The translations under genes were made by a program, and so were the position numbers. A stretch of DNA of 64,000 nt from Streptomyces clavifer (lineage in GTDB: Bacteria > Actinomycetota > Actinomycetes > Streptomycetales > Streptomycetaceae). The stretch lies in the NCBI GenBank assembly GCA_014651175.1, contig BMWJ01000007.1, positions 62,001 to 126,000 of the forward strand. The letters are read 5' to 3'. Below are positions 8,361 to 16,489 of the stretch, one piece after another. Position 1 is the first letter of the stretch. Each line of letters starts with the position of its first letter. The notes beneath the pieces are model-generated. The model did not search any database. It saw only the letters and a program-made list of their open reading frames with translations, and was not told where the DNA came from.

Positions 8361-9185
8361 ATGTCCTCGGTCCCCACCGTCACACTCAACAACGGCATCA
8401 CCATTCCGCAGCTCGGCTTCGGCGTCTTCCAGGTCCCGGACGACGAGACGACCGCAGCCGTGTCCTCCGCCCTGGAAGCGGGCTACCGCTCCATCGACAC
8501 GGCTGCCGTGTACGGCAACGAGGCGGGCGTGGGCCGCGCCCTCGAGGCCTCCGGACTGCCGCGCGAGGACCTTTTCGTCACCACCAAGCTGTGGAACGCC
8601 GACCAGGGCTACGACTCCACACTCGCCGCCTTCGACGCCGGCCTCGCCAAGCTCGGCCTCGACTTCGTGGACCTCTACCTCATTCACTGGCCCACCCCCG
8701 CGCGCGACCTCTACCTCGACACGTGGCGCGCACTGGAGAAGCTGGTGGCCGACGGCCGGATCCGGGCCGCCGGAGTCTCCAACTTCCAGCCTGCCCACCT
8801 GCGCCGCCTGATGGACGAGAGCCCTCTCGTCCCGGCGGTCAACCAGATCGAGCTGCACCCAGGCCTCCAGCAGAACGAGCTGCGTGCCCTGCACGCCGAG
8901 CACGGCATCGCCACCGAAGCCTGGAGCCCGCTGGCGCAGGGCGCACTGCTGGACGACGAGGTCCTGGTCTCCCTCGCGGACCGCCACGGGAAGTCGCCCG
9001 CCCAGGTCGTCCTGCGCTGGCACCTCCAGCTCGGCAACGTCGTGATCCCCAAGTCGGTCACGCCCGCCCGCATCCGGCAGAACATCGATGTCTTCGACTT
9101 CGAGCTCTCGGACGCCGACATGGCCGCGATCGCCGGCCTCGACCGCGGCATGCGCACGGGCCCGGACCCCGACACCCTCAACTGA
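8361..9185 (+). CDS. Aldo/keto reductase (2,5-diketo-D-gluconate reductase type)
   Basis: 274 residues, full family length. The AKR tetrad is visible: Asp and Tyr in SIDTAAVYGNE (near residue 44-54), Lys in TTKLWNADQ, His in LYLIHWPTP. The NADPH-binding C-terminus VIPKSVTPARIRQN has the usual Lys-Ser and Arg. It is a cytosolic NADPH-dependent carbonyl reductase of the AKR5/DkgA-like group, with broad substrates such as 2,5-diketogluconate and methylglyoxal. Start ATG 8361 follows AGGAAGGACC. Monocistronic; nothing nearby points to one substrate. Confidence 0.92.
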   Translation: MSSVPTVTLNNGITIPQLGFGVFQVPDDETTAAVSSALEAGYRSIDTAAVYGNEAGVGRALEASGLPREDLFVTTKLWNADQGYDSTLAAFDAGLAKLGLDFVDLYLIHWPTPARDLYLDTWRALEKLVADGRIRAAGVSNFQPAHLRRLMDESPLVPAVNQIELHPGLQQNELRALHAEHGIATEAWSPLAQGALLDDEVLVSLADRHGKSPAQVVLRWHLQLGNVVIPKSVTPARIRQNIDVFDFELSDADMAAIAGLDRGMRTGPDPDTLN

Positions 9186-9494
9186 ACCCTGCCGCCCGGT
9201 CCCGGCCGGTCCGGCGGCGCGCGAACCACGTGCGGCCGGTCCCGCAGCGTGCGAACAGCGTGACCCAGGGCTCGTGTGTACGGCCGCTCCCGCGGGCCAC
9301 GCCACGCAGAGGCCACGGCGAGGAGCGGGAGCCCGGGTGCCCGACCGCCCCGCACGTGACGGGAGCGGGCACCCGGGCATACTCCGCGTCCAGCGCCGTC
9401 TCCCCCGACCACGGCAGCGATTGCGGCCCGATCCGCTGCACCGGCATGCCCTGTGCTCCGGCGGGCGACGCCCCCTCGCCGCTCCGGGCGAGCG
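9186..9494. other. Intergenic, convergent; nothing recognised
   Basis: GC-rich spacer between convergent genes. Only weak, imperfect inverted repeats are seen and no frame looks coding. Confidence 0.5.
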
Positions 9495-9770
9495 TTACCG
9501 CCCCCGCCGGTAGCTGCTGCCGTCCTTCGGGCGTACGAGCAGGCCGGCGACCACGAGGTAGCGGCGCAGGGCCGAGCAGTCCTCGTGCACCGTGAGCAGC
9601 GCGTCGTTCACCTCACGCTCCGTGTAGACGCGACCGGGCTCGAAGAGCGTGTCGGCGAGGTGTTCGAGCAGCTGCTCGCGACGGGCCACCTTCCGGGGGA
9701 TCGCCGTCAGGCGCCCGTGCGAGAAGAGTGCGGTCACCTGATGCGAACTGCGGGTATCCGTGTCGACCAT
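9495..9770 (-). CDS. DUF2087 domain protein
   Basis: 91 residues, essentially one DUF2087 domain: RKVARREQLLEHLADTLFEP, then GRVYTEREVNDALLTVHED and LRRYLVVAGLLVRPKDGSSY. The fold is a small winged-helix-like unit, sometimes fused to ArsR-type regulators; here it stands alone. It may be a DNA-binding or adaptor protein, but no function is established. It starts at ATG 9770 and is divergent from the acetylesterase gene at 9909. Confidence 0.8.
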   Translation of the reverse strand: MVDTDTRSSHQVTALFSHGRLTAIPRKVARREQLLEHLADTLFEPGRVYTEREVNDALLTVHEDCSALRRYLVVAGLLVRPKDGSSYRRGR

Positions 9771-9908
9771 CCCGGAAGCCTCGCAGGCACCGCATCAAGC
9801 GGCAACGCCATTTCCCCCTGCCCGGTCGCCGCGCACTCCCCCATCGGATTCTCGCACCGACCGTCGTACGGTATGACCATTCATCTCTACGACACAAGGT
9901 GGTCCCGC

Positions 9909-10883
9909 ATGTCCCTGTTCGACCTGCCCCTCGATCAACTGCGCGCCCACAGCAGCCGTTCGGTGGAGCCCGAGGACTTCGACGCCTTCTGGTCGGCCAC
10001 CCTCGACGAGGCACGGACCCATGACCTGGACGCCCGCTTCGAACTGCGCACCGACACCGGCCTGACCACGGTCGACGTGTACGACGTGACGTTCGCCGGC
10101 TTCGGCGGACACCCGGTCAAGGGCTGGCTCGTCATGCCCGCGGGCACCACGGAACCGCTGCCGGTGATCGTGGAGTTCCTCGGATACGGCGGCGGGCGCG
10201 GGCTGCCGCACTCGTACCTGCTCTGGGCCTCCGCGGGCCTGGCCCACTTCGTGATGGACACCCGCGGCCAGGGCAGCGGGTGGGCTCCCGGCGACACCGC
10301 GGACCCCGTGGGCAGCGGCCCCTCCTTCAACGGATTCATGACCCGGGGCATCGAGGACCCGCTCACGTACTACTACCGGCGGCTGATCACGGACGCGGCG
10401 CGGGCGGTGGAGGCGGCCCGCTCGCACCCGCTGACCGACGCGAGCCGCACCGCCGCGATCGGTGTGAGCCAGGGCGGCGGTCTCGCCCTCGCGGTCGGTG
10501 GCCTGATACCCGACCTGGCGGCCGTGGCACCCGATGTGCCGTTCCTCTGCGACTTCCCCCGGGCCGTCCGGATCACCGACCGGAACCCGTACCGCGAGAT
10601 CGCCAACTACCTCAAGACGCACCGGGGCCGCGCCGAACAGGTCGCCCGGACCCTGGCGTACTTCGACGGCGTCCACTTCGCGGCGCGCGGGCGGGCGCCC
10701 GCGCTGTTCTCGGTGGCCCTGGAGGATCAGACCTGCCCGCCGTCGACGGTCTTCGCCGCGTTCAACGCGTACGCCCACCCGGACAAGGAGATCGAGGTGT
10801 ACGACTTCAACGACCACGAGGGCGGCGGCCCGTTCCAGGAAGCGGTGCAGCTGGCCAGGCTGCCGCGGCTGCTGAAGGCCTGA
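9909..10883 (+). CDS. Acetylxylan esterase / cephalosporin-C deacetylase family (AXE1, CE7)
   Basis: 324 residues from ATG 9909 behind AAGGTGG; CE7 enzymes are about 320 residues. N-terminus MSLFDLPLDQLRAH is typical. The CE7 triad is seen: Ser in AIGVSQGGGLALA (near residue 185), Asp in LEDQTCPPSTVFAAFN, and His in YDFNDHEGGG. The RGQGS oxyanion-side motif is also present. It removes acetyl groups from xylo-oligosaccharides and other small esters, usually intracellular; there is no signal peptide here. Its neighbour downstream is a sugar-type dehydrogenase operon, which fits carbohydrate catabolism. Confidence 0.9.
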   Translation: MSLFDLPLDQLRAHSSRSVEPEDFDAFWSATLDEARTHDLDARFELRTDTGLTTVDVYDVTFAGFGGHPVKGWLVMPAGTTEPLPVIVEFLGYGGGRGLPHSYLLWASAGLAHFVMDTRGQGSGWAPGDTADPVGSGPSFNGFMTRGIEDPLTYYYRRLITDAARAVEAARSHPLTDASRTAAIGVSQGGGLALAVGGLIPDLAAVAPDVPFLCDFPRAVRITDRNPYREIANYLKTHRGRAEQVARTLAYFDGVHFAARGRAPALFSVALEDQTCPPSTVFAAFNAYAHPDKEIEVYDFNDHEGGGPFQEAVQLARLPRLLKA

Positions 10884-10948
10884 CGCCCCGGACCGGCCCG
10901 GACCCCCTTGACCGGGCTTGTGCACGGAGCCTAGGTTTCCCGGAGAAA

Positions 10949-10960
10949 GAAAGCGCTTGC
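10949..10960. promoter_or_regulatory. Candidate LacI-family operator
   Basis: GAAAGCGCTTGC with the perfect 8-bp core AAGCGCTT at 10951-10958. LacI/GalR-type repressors of sugar operons bind CG-centred palindromes of this form. It lies 35-46 bp before the dehydrogenase start. No LacI gene is in this window, so the assignment rests on the site alone. Confidence 0.45.
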
Positions 10961-10994
10961 TATCCAGTGGGCGGCCATCTCTCCTCCTCAGGGG

Positions 10995-12158
10995 GTGTTT
11001 GTCACGCCCAGCCATGGTTCCCACCGAGGGACGGTGCGGGTCGCGATCGTCGGCACGGGTGCGATCGCGCGAGGCAGTCATCTGTCCGCGCTCACCGCGC
11101 TCGCCGCCGAGCAGCCGCTGGAGATCGTCGCGGCGGTCGATGTCGACGTGACCGCGGTCAGGGCGTTCTGCGCGGATGCGGGAATCGCCCGGCCGTACAC
11201 GAATCTCGACCGGATGCTCGCAGAGCAGCGGCCCGACCTGGTCGTCATCGGCACCCCGCCCCGGTTCCACCGCGACCAGACCGTGGCCGCGCTGCGTGCC
11301 GGGGCGTGGGTGTGGTGCGAGAAACCGCCCTGCCCGTCGCTGGAGGACTTCGACGCGATCGAGGCCGCGGAAGGGACCGGGGACGGTGGGCCCTACGCTG
11401 CGATCGTGTTCCAGCACCGCTTCGGCTCGGGCTCCCGGCACGTCCGCGAGCTGCTGGCCGGGCAGGCGATGGGCCGGGCCCTGGTGGCCCACTGCCAGAC
11501 CACCTGGTACCGGGACGAGGCGTATTACTCCGTTCCCTGGCGCGGCAGGTGGAGCAGCGAGGGCGGCGGCCCCGCGATGGGACACGGCATCCATCAGATG
11601 GACCTGCTGCTGGATCTGCTCGGCCCGTGGTCGGAGATCCGCGCGATGGCGGGACGGCTGGTGCACGACGTCGAGACGGAGGACGTGTCCACCGCGCTGG
11701 TCCGTTTCGAGAACGGCGCGATGGCGACGGTCGTGAACAGCGTCCTCAGTCCGGACGAGGTGAGCCGCATCCGGATCGACTGCGAACGGGCGACGGTCGA
11801 GCTCACCCACCTGTACGGACACCGCAACGCCGACTGGCGGATCACACCGGCGCCGGGCGTCCCCACCGCAGAGGCCGCCGCCTGGAACGACTTCGGACCC
11901 GACGTGCCCAGCTCGCACGAGGCATAGTTGCGTGGGCTGCTGGACGACTTCAGGGCGGGACGCCGGCCACGCAGCAGCGGCGCCGACGGCCGCAAGAGCC
12001 TCGAACTGGTGGCCGCCCTCTACAAGGCGGCCTTCACCGGGGAGACCGTCCGTGCGGGCGGGATCCGCCCCGGGGACCCGTACTACTCCGCCCTGCACGG
12101 CGATGCTCCCGGCTGGGCGCCGGAGCCCGGGGCGCCGACCATGGAGGACCCGGCATGA
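10995..12158 (+). pseudogene. Gfo/Idh/MocA family oxidoreductase, interrupted by an in-frame amber codon
   Basis: The full reading would be about 387 residues. Residues 14-130 are the NAD(P)-binding Rossmann domain (TVRVAIVGTGAIARG; EKPPCPS carries the family EKP lysine). The central Gfo/Idh C-terminal domain follows (GHGIHQMDLLLDLLGPW gives the catalytic-type His). At 11925-11927 a TAG interrupts the frame between SSHEA and LRGLLDDF. The same frame then continues without shift for 76 codons (GRKSLELVAALYKAAFTGE), the normal family C-terminus. One C-to-T change (CAG to TAG) would explain it. The product is either truncated at 310 residues or made by readthrough. Start GTG 10995 or GTG 11034. 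The stop overlaps the next gene by ATGA. Confidence 0.85.
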
Positions 12159-13084
12159 CGCATTCCCTGGAGCTCACCCACCATCACGGCCACCACATCG
12201 CGGTGACCGTCGCGGACAGCGGCGTCGAGCTGCTGCGCTACGTGTACCGGGCCGAGGACCCCTGGGAGGCCCCGAAGCCGTACATCCACCCCCTGCGCAC
12301 ACTGTCGGGCCGGGTGGTCACCGACTACCGCCCCAACGACCACCGCTGGCACAAGGGCCTGCAGATGACCGCCTCGCACCTGTCGGGCCAGAATCTGTGG
12401 GGCGGCAACAGCTACGTACACGGCAAGGGGTACCAGGCCCTGCCGGAGCGTGTCGGTTCCATGGCGCACGCCGGCTTCGACGAGGTGTCGGTGCACGACG
12501 ACGGGATCCGCCTCGCCGAGCGGCTGACCTGGCATCCGCACAGCGGTGAGCACTGGGCCGACGAGACACGCCGCATCGAGGTGCACGACATCGACGAGGA
12601 AGGCCGCAGCTGGACGCTGACCTGGTCGTCCGCGATCACCAACCGGCGCGAGGAGCCGCTCCGTTTCGGCAGCCCCACGACGCACGGGCGGGAGAACGCG
12701 GGGTACACGGGCCTGTTCTGGAGGGGTCCGCGCGCCTTCCGGGACGGGCGGATCCTGACCCCGGACGCCGAGGGCCCCGGGCTGATGGGACAGCAGGCGG
12801 ATTGGCTGGCGTACACCGGGGAGCACGACGAGGTCGACGGGTACGCCACGCTCGTCTTCATCCACTCCCCGGGGAACGATCACACCGGCGCGGGCGGTGC
12901 GCACCCGGCGCACTGGTTCGTCCGCAGCTCGCCCTTCGCGGCCGTCGCCCCGTCGCTCGCCTTCCACGAGGAGCTGGCCCTGGCCCCCGGCGCGACGCTG
13001 ACCCGCCGCTACCGGGTGCTGGTGGCGGACGGCGCCTGGGACCGCGAGCGGATCACTTCCCGGATCGGCCGGCTCTCCTGGTAG
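12155..13084 (+). CDS. PmoA family protein (DUF6807)
   Basis: 309 residues, starting ATG 12155 with a 4-bp overlap of the preceding stop and GGAGG upstream, so it is translationally coupled. It is His/Trp-rich with DYRPNDHRWHKGLQM, NLWGGNSYVHGKGY and RFGSPTTHGRENAGYTGLFWRGPR, the hallmark of the family annotated 'methane oxygenase PmoA'. Despite the name, these proteins occur beside Gfo/Idh dehydrogenases in sugar-degradation loci, and no methane monooxygenase role is supported. There is no signal peptide. Its role probably lies with the partner dehydrogenase. The amber codon upstream could reduce its translation through loss of coupling. Confidence 0.85.
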   Translation: MTHSLELTHHHGHHIAVTVADSGVELLRYVYRAEDPWEAPKPYIHPLRTLSGRVVTDYRPNDHRWHKGLQMTASHLSGQNLWGGNSYVHGKGYQALPERVGSMAHAGFDEVSVHDDGIRLAERLTWHPHSGEHWADETRRIEVHDIDEEGRSWTLTWSSAITNRREEPLRFGSPTTHGRENAGYTGLFWRGPRAFRDGRILTPDAEGPGLMGQQADWLAYTGEHDEVDGYATLVFIHSPGNDHTGAGGAHPAHWFVRSSPFAAVAPSLAFHEELALAPGATLTRRYRVLVADGAWDRERITSRIGRLSW

Positions 13085-13097
13085 CGGTCCGGACCGT

Positions 13098-13129
13098 CCC
13101 CGTCCGGGGCTACCGCGCCCCGGACGGGG
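13098..13129. terminator. Bidirectional terminator hairpin
   Basis: Perfect 13-bp arms at 13098-13110 and 13117-13129 (CCCCGTCCGGGGC and its complement), 6-base loop, between convergent genes. The right arm runs into the 3' end of the nitroreductase gene. Confidence 0.85.
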
Positions 13130-13553
13130 AGAGGACGAATACGGGGATCTCCCGGTCGGTCTTGGTCTGGTAGTCGGCGTAGTCGGGGAACGCCTCGACG
13201 GCGCGGTCCCACCACACGGCCTTCTCCTCACCCGTGACCTCGCGGGCGGTCATGTCCTGCTGCACGGTGCCGTCGCGCAGTTCCACGTGGGGGTCGGCCA
13301 GCACGTTGTAGTACCAGACGGGGTGCTTGGGGGCGCCGCCGAGGGAGGCGACGACGGCGTACTCGCCGCCGTGCTCGACCCGCATGAGCGGGGTCTTGCG
13401 GAGCTTGCCGCTCTTGGCGCCGCGTGTCGTCAGGAGGATGACGGGCATCCCGCGCAGTGTGGTCCCCTGGGTGCCGCCGGAGCTCTCGATGAGCTCGACC
13501 TGTTCACGCACCCATGTCGTCGGGCTCGGCTCGTACTCGCCCTCGATCGGCAT
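13110..13553 (-). CDS. Nitroreductase family deazaflavin (F420)-dependent oxidoreductase
   Basis: 147 residues, the usual length of the Ddn/F420H2-dependent split-barrel family. Motifs: [19 protein letters not shown] binds F420 phosphate through the Lys/Arg-rich loop, then [20 protein letters not shown] and DPHVELRDG. These enzymes use F420H2 to reduce quinones, nitro compounds or enones. Cytoplasmic or peripherally membrane-attached. Monocistronic. ATG 13553. The physiological substrate is unknown. Confidence 0.9.
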   Translation of the reverse strand: MPIEGEYEPSPTTWVREQVELIESSGGTQGTTLRGMPVILLTTRGAKSGKLRKTPLMRVEHGGEYAVVASLGGAPKHPVWYYNVLADPHVELRDGTVQQDMTAREVTGEEKAVWWDRAVEAFPDYADYQTKTDREIPVFVLSPSGAR

Positions 13554-13896
13554 GGCGTTGTCCTCTCGTAGGAGTCCTGCGTCGTGTACCCATCATGACG
13601 CCCTCGAAGATCGGGGACGCGCAGGAACCACCGGCGGGCGGGTTCCGTCGGGCAGGCTCCTGCCCATCTTTCGACCCTTCCGTCTCAGCATCCGGGAGGC
13701 AATCAGTTGCTCATGGCGGTCCCTGCTCACAGAATCCGGACCCCTTCAGGTAATTACGTCCCGGTATTTCCCGAATATGCACTCGCCCCGCTCCAGGGAC
13801 ACTCCGGCGCAGGGCATACCGTGGGGGCAGCGGAGTAAGCCAAGCCTTACTCCGCTGCACTCTGCCCGTGCTCGTCCGCCCAAAGGAACAACCTCC
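13554..13896. other. Divergent promoter region before fprA
   Basis: 343-bp region without a gene. The part at 13750-13790 is locally AT-rich (TTCAGGTAATTACG, GGTATTTCCCGAATATG) and probably contains the promoter for the reductase. A large inverted repeat follows at 13827-13858. Confidence 0.5.
13827..13858. promoter_or_regulatory. Long perfect inverted repeat in the fprA leader
   Basis: Arms GCAGCGGAGTAAG (13827-13839) and CTTACTCCGCTGC (13846-13858) are perfectly complementary over 13 bp with a 6-base loop. It ends 38 bp before the fprA ATG. It could be an operator, a leader-RNA hairpin, or an end-of-transcript structure; the position close to the start favours regulation. Confidence 0.6.
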
Positions 13897-15258
13897 ATGA
13901 CACGCCCCGTCCGCGTCGCCATCGTCGGAGCCGGTCCCGCCGGAATCTACGCAGCGGACGCGCTGCTCAAATCCGAGGCCGCACAGGACCCGGGTGTATC
14001 GATCGACCTGTTCGAGCGCATGCCCGCGCCCTTCGGCCTGATCCGGTACGGGGTGGCTCCGGACCACCCGCGCATCAAGGGCATCGTCAAGGCGCTGCAC
14101 CAGGTCCTGGACAAGCCACAGCTGCGGCTGTTCGGCAACGTCGACTACCCCAACGACATCGGCCTGGACGACCTGCGGTCCTTCTACGACGCCGTGATCT
14201 TCTCCACCGGCGCCGACGCCGACCGCGCCCTCGACATACCCGGCATCGAGCTCGACGGCTCCTACGGTGCCGCCGACTTCGTCGCCTGGTACGACGGCCA
14301 CCCCGAGGTGCCCCGCACCTGGCCCCTGGAGGCCGAGAAGGTCGCCGTGCTCGGCGTCGGCAATGTGGCCCTGGACGTGGCGCGCATCCTGGCCAAGACG
14401 GCGGACGAACTGCTCCCGACCGAGATCCCCGCGAACGTGTACGACGGCATCAAGGCGAACAAGGCCCTGGAGGTGCACGTCTTCGGGCGGCGCGGTCCGG
14501 CCCAGGCCAAGTTCAGCCCGATGGAACTGCGCGAGCTGGACCACTCGCCGAACATCGAGGTCATCGTCAACCCCGAGGACATCGACTACGACGACGGCTC
14601 GATCGCGACGCGGCGGGAGAACAAGCAGGCCAACATGGTCGCCTCCACGCTGGAGAACTGGGCGATCCGGGACGTGGGCGACCGTCCGCACAAGCTCTTC
14701 CTGCACTTCTTCGAGTCCCCGGTCGAGGTCATCGGAGAGGACGGCCGCGTCGCCGGCCTGCGCACCGAGCGGACCGAGCTGGACGGCACGGGCAACGTCA
14801 AGGGCACCGGCCGGTTCACGGACTGGGACGTACAGAGCGTCTACCGCGCGGTCGGCTACTACTCGGAGGAGCTCCCGAAGCTCCCGTTCGACGTGGCCTC
14901 CGGCACGGTCCCGCACGCCGCGGGACGCGTCCTGACCGGCGGGGAGCCGATGGAGTCGGTGTACGTCACCGGCTGGATCAAGCGGGGCCCGATCGGCCTG
15001 ATCGGGCACACCAAGGGCGACGCCAACGAGACGGTGGCCTGCCTGCTGGAGGACCACGCCGCCGGACGCCTGGCCGAGCCCGCGCAGCCCGGTCCCGACG
15101 CCGTCGTCGACTTCCTTGAGCAGCGCGGCGTCCGGTACACCACCCGCGAGGGCTGGCACAGCCTGGACGCCCACGAGCAGGCGCTCGGGGCGGAGCAGGG
15201 CAGGGAGCGGATCAAGGTCGTCGACCGTGCAGCCATGCTGGACGCGTCCGGCGCCTGA
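13897..15258 (+). CDS. fprA: Ferredoxin/adrenodoxin-NADP+ reductase (FprA-like)
   Basis: 453 residues from ATG 13897 behind AAAGGAAC. FAD-binding RVAIVGAGPAGIYAADALL opens the protein, followed by the adrenodoxin-reductase signature FGLIRYGVAPDHPRIKGI. The NADP site VAVLGVGNVALDVARIL is near residue 150, VFGRRGPAQAKFS follows, and the FAD-closing GWIKRGPIGLIGHTKGDANETV is at the C-terminus. It transfers electrons between NADPH and ferredoxins, serving P450s and Fe-S assembly. It matches M. tuberculosis FprA in length and motifs. Monocistronic, with a terminator at 15273. Confidence 0.93.
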   Translation: MTRPVRVAIVGAGPAGIYAADALLKSEAAQDPGVSIDLFERMPAPFGLIRYGVAPDHPRIKGIVKALHQVLDKPQLRLFGNVDYPNDIGLDDLRSFYDAVIFSTGADADRALDIPGIELDGSYGAADFVAWYDGHPEVPRTWPLEAEKVAVLGVGNVALDVARILAKTADELLPTEIPANVYDGIKANKALEVHVFGRRGPAQAKFSPMELRELDHSPNIEVIVNPEDIDYDDGSIATRRENKQANMVASTLENWAIRDVGDRPHKLFLHFFESPVEVIGEDGRVAGLRTERTELDGTGNVKGTGRFTDWDVQSVYRAVGYYSEELPKLPFDVASGTVPHAAGRVLTGGEPMESVYVTGWIKRGPIGLIGHTKGDANETVACLLEDHAAGRLAEPAQPGPDAVVDFLEQRGVRYTTREGWHSLDAHEQALGAEQGRERIKVVDRAAMLDASGA

Positions 15259-15272
15259 CCTCGGGCCGTGAG

Positions 15273-15303
15273 CGCCCCCGGAACCGCTGTGGGTCCGGGG
15301 GCG
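15273..15303 (+). terminator. Terminator hairpin after fprA
   Basis: Perfect 10-bp arms CGCCCCCGGA (15273-15282) and TCCGGGGGCG (15294-15303), 11-base loop, 15 bp after the fprA stop. Confidence 0.75.
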
Positions 15304-15391
15304 TGTGCGTGAGGTGCCCGCGGGGCGAGGGCCTCGCACAGGGCGGGGCGGCGGGCACTCCGGGTATGCCTCCGAGCCTTAGACTCGGCCA

Positions 15392-16012
15392 ATGGCGAAG
15401 TATTTTGACGTACACCCCGAGAATCCTCAGCGCCGCACCATCAGCAATGTGGCCGACAGCATCCGGTCGGGTGCGCTGGTCGCGTACCCGACCGACTCCT
15501 GCTACGCGTTGGGCTGCCAGTTGGGCAGCCGCGACGGCATCGGACGGATCCGGTCGATCCGGAATCTCGACGACCGCCACCACTTCACCCTGGTGTGCGA
15601 GAACTTCGCACAACTGGGGCAGTTCGTGCAGGTCGACAACGACGTGTTCCGCAGCATCAAGGCGGCGACCCCCGGCAGTTACACCTTCATCCTCCCCGCG
15701 ACCCGGGAGGTGCCGCGGCAGTTGCAGCACCCCAAGAAGAAGACCGTCGGCGTCCGGATCCCGGACCACGCCGTCACCCAGGCGCTCCTCGCCGAGCTCG
15801 GCGAGCCCCTGCTCTCCAGCACGCTGCTCCTGCCCGACGAGAAGGAGCCGCTGACGCAGGGCTGGGAGATCAAGGAACGCCTCGACCACGTGGTCGACGT
15901 CGTGCTGGACTCGGGTGACTGCGGCACCGAACCGACCACGGTCATCGACTTCTCAGGCGGCGAGGTGGAGATCGTACGGCGGGGTGCGGGCGACGTCACC
16001 CGGTTCGAATAG
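15392..16012 (+). CDS. YrdC/YciO-family (Sua5-type) L-threonylcarbamoyladenylate synthase-like protein
   Basis: 206 residues forming a single YrdC domain: VADSIRSGALVAYPTDSCYALGC, then a KR-poor variant of the nucleotide site (RIRSIRNLDDRHHFTLVC), PGSYTFILPATREVP and KKKTVGVRIPDH. The sequence is closer to YciO than to TsaC/Sua5, because the usual KxRP motif of Sua5 is replaced. TsaC-type members make threonylcarbamoyl-AMP for the t6A37 tRNA modification; YciO has weak activity in that reaction. Start ATG 15392. Monocistronic. Confidence 0.85.
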   Translation: MAKYFDVHPENPQRRTISNVADSIRSGALVAYPTDSCYALGCQLGSRDGIGRIRSIRNLDDRHHFTLVCENFAQLGQFVQVDNDVFRSIKAATPGSYTFILPATREVPRQLQHPKKKTVGVRIPDHAVTQALLAELGEPLLSSTLLLPDEKEPLTQGWEIKERLDHVVDVVLDSGDCGTEPTTVIDFSGGEVEIVRRGAGDVTRFE

Positions 16013-16121
16013 CCCGTGCCGGCGCGCACACCCCGCGCTTCGGGGGTCCCGCCGAGATGCCCCACGCCTCGGGGGCTGGTTCGGTGGAGGGGTCCGCTCC
16101 GCACGGCTCCCAGGAGTGATC

Positions 16122-16313
16122 ATGAGCGAGTCAGAGAACGTCCACGGTCGCGCACGGCAGATGCGTGCCGACGCGAAGGATCTGGAAGAGGCCGCCGAAC
16201 GCGCCACCGACCCCGCGGAACGCCGGCGTCTGAAGGACCGGGCCCGTCGGCTGGAATCGGAGAGCGTGCAGGTCAGCGGAATGGCGAGCGGGGACATCTA
16301 TCCCATGGAGTAG
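16122..16313 (+). CDS. Small charged protein, DUF6381-like
   Basis: 63 residues from ATG 16122 with AGGAGTGATC in front, an excellent ribosome site. The sequence is one charged helix pair (RARQMRADAKDLEEAAERA, PAERRRLKDRARRLESES) ending in GMASGDIYPME. This pattern recurs as a small conserved protein in Streptomyces, which I associate with DUF6381. No function is known. It is separated by 110 bp from the YrdC gene and probably has its own transcript. Confidence 0.7.
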   Translation: MSESENVHGRARQMRADAKDLEEAAERATDPAERRRLKDRARRLESESVQVSGMASGDIYPME

Positions 16314-16316
16314 CGC

Positions 16317-16372
16317 GCGGCCGGGACCCGCGCGCGATACCCCTGCGGCCGGGACCCGCGCGCGATACCCCT
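16317..16372. repeat. Two perfect tandem copies of a 28-bp unit
   Basis: Copies 16317-16344 and 16345-16372 each begin GCGGCCGGGACCCGCG and end GATACCCCT; a third partial unit starts GCGGTCGG. The repeat directly follows the small gene stop. Probably a simple duplication; each unit contains the half-palindrome CGCGCGCG. Confidence 0.85.
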
Positions 16373-16489
16373 GCGGTCGGCGCAGCTGACGTCCCCGGTC
16401 GGCGCTCCGGACCGGGAGTCGCGATGATCCGTCCGCGCGGAGCGGCGGGCCCCTCCCTCTCCGCGGGCGGGGCCGCCCCGGCCCGCCCG

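Noticed and set aside
12155-13084. Methane oxidation system, from the family name PmoA
   Set aside because: The family label is historical. There are no pmoB/pmoC partners, no membrane segments, and the context is a sugar-type dehydrogenase.
13827-13858. Iron box in the fprA leader
   Set aside because: The dyad has AAGCC repeats but does not fit the 19-bp DmdR consensus at the conserved TTAGG/CCTAA ends.
15212-15889. 225-codon minus-strand frame over the YrdC gene
   Set aside because: Antisense of a well-supported gene with no recognised domain.
16317-16372. CRISPR array
   Set aside because: Only two head-to-tail copies with no spacers; a simple tandem duplication.
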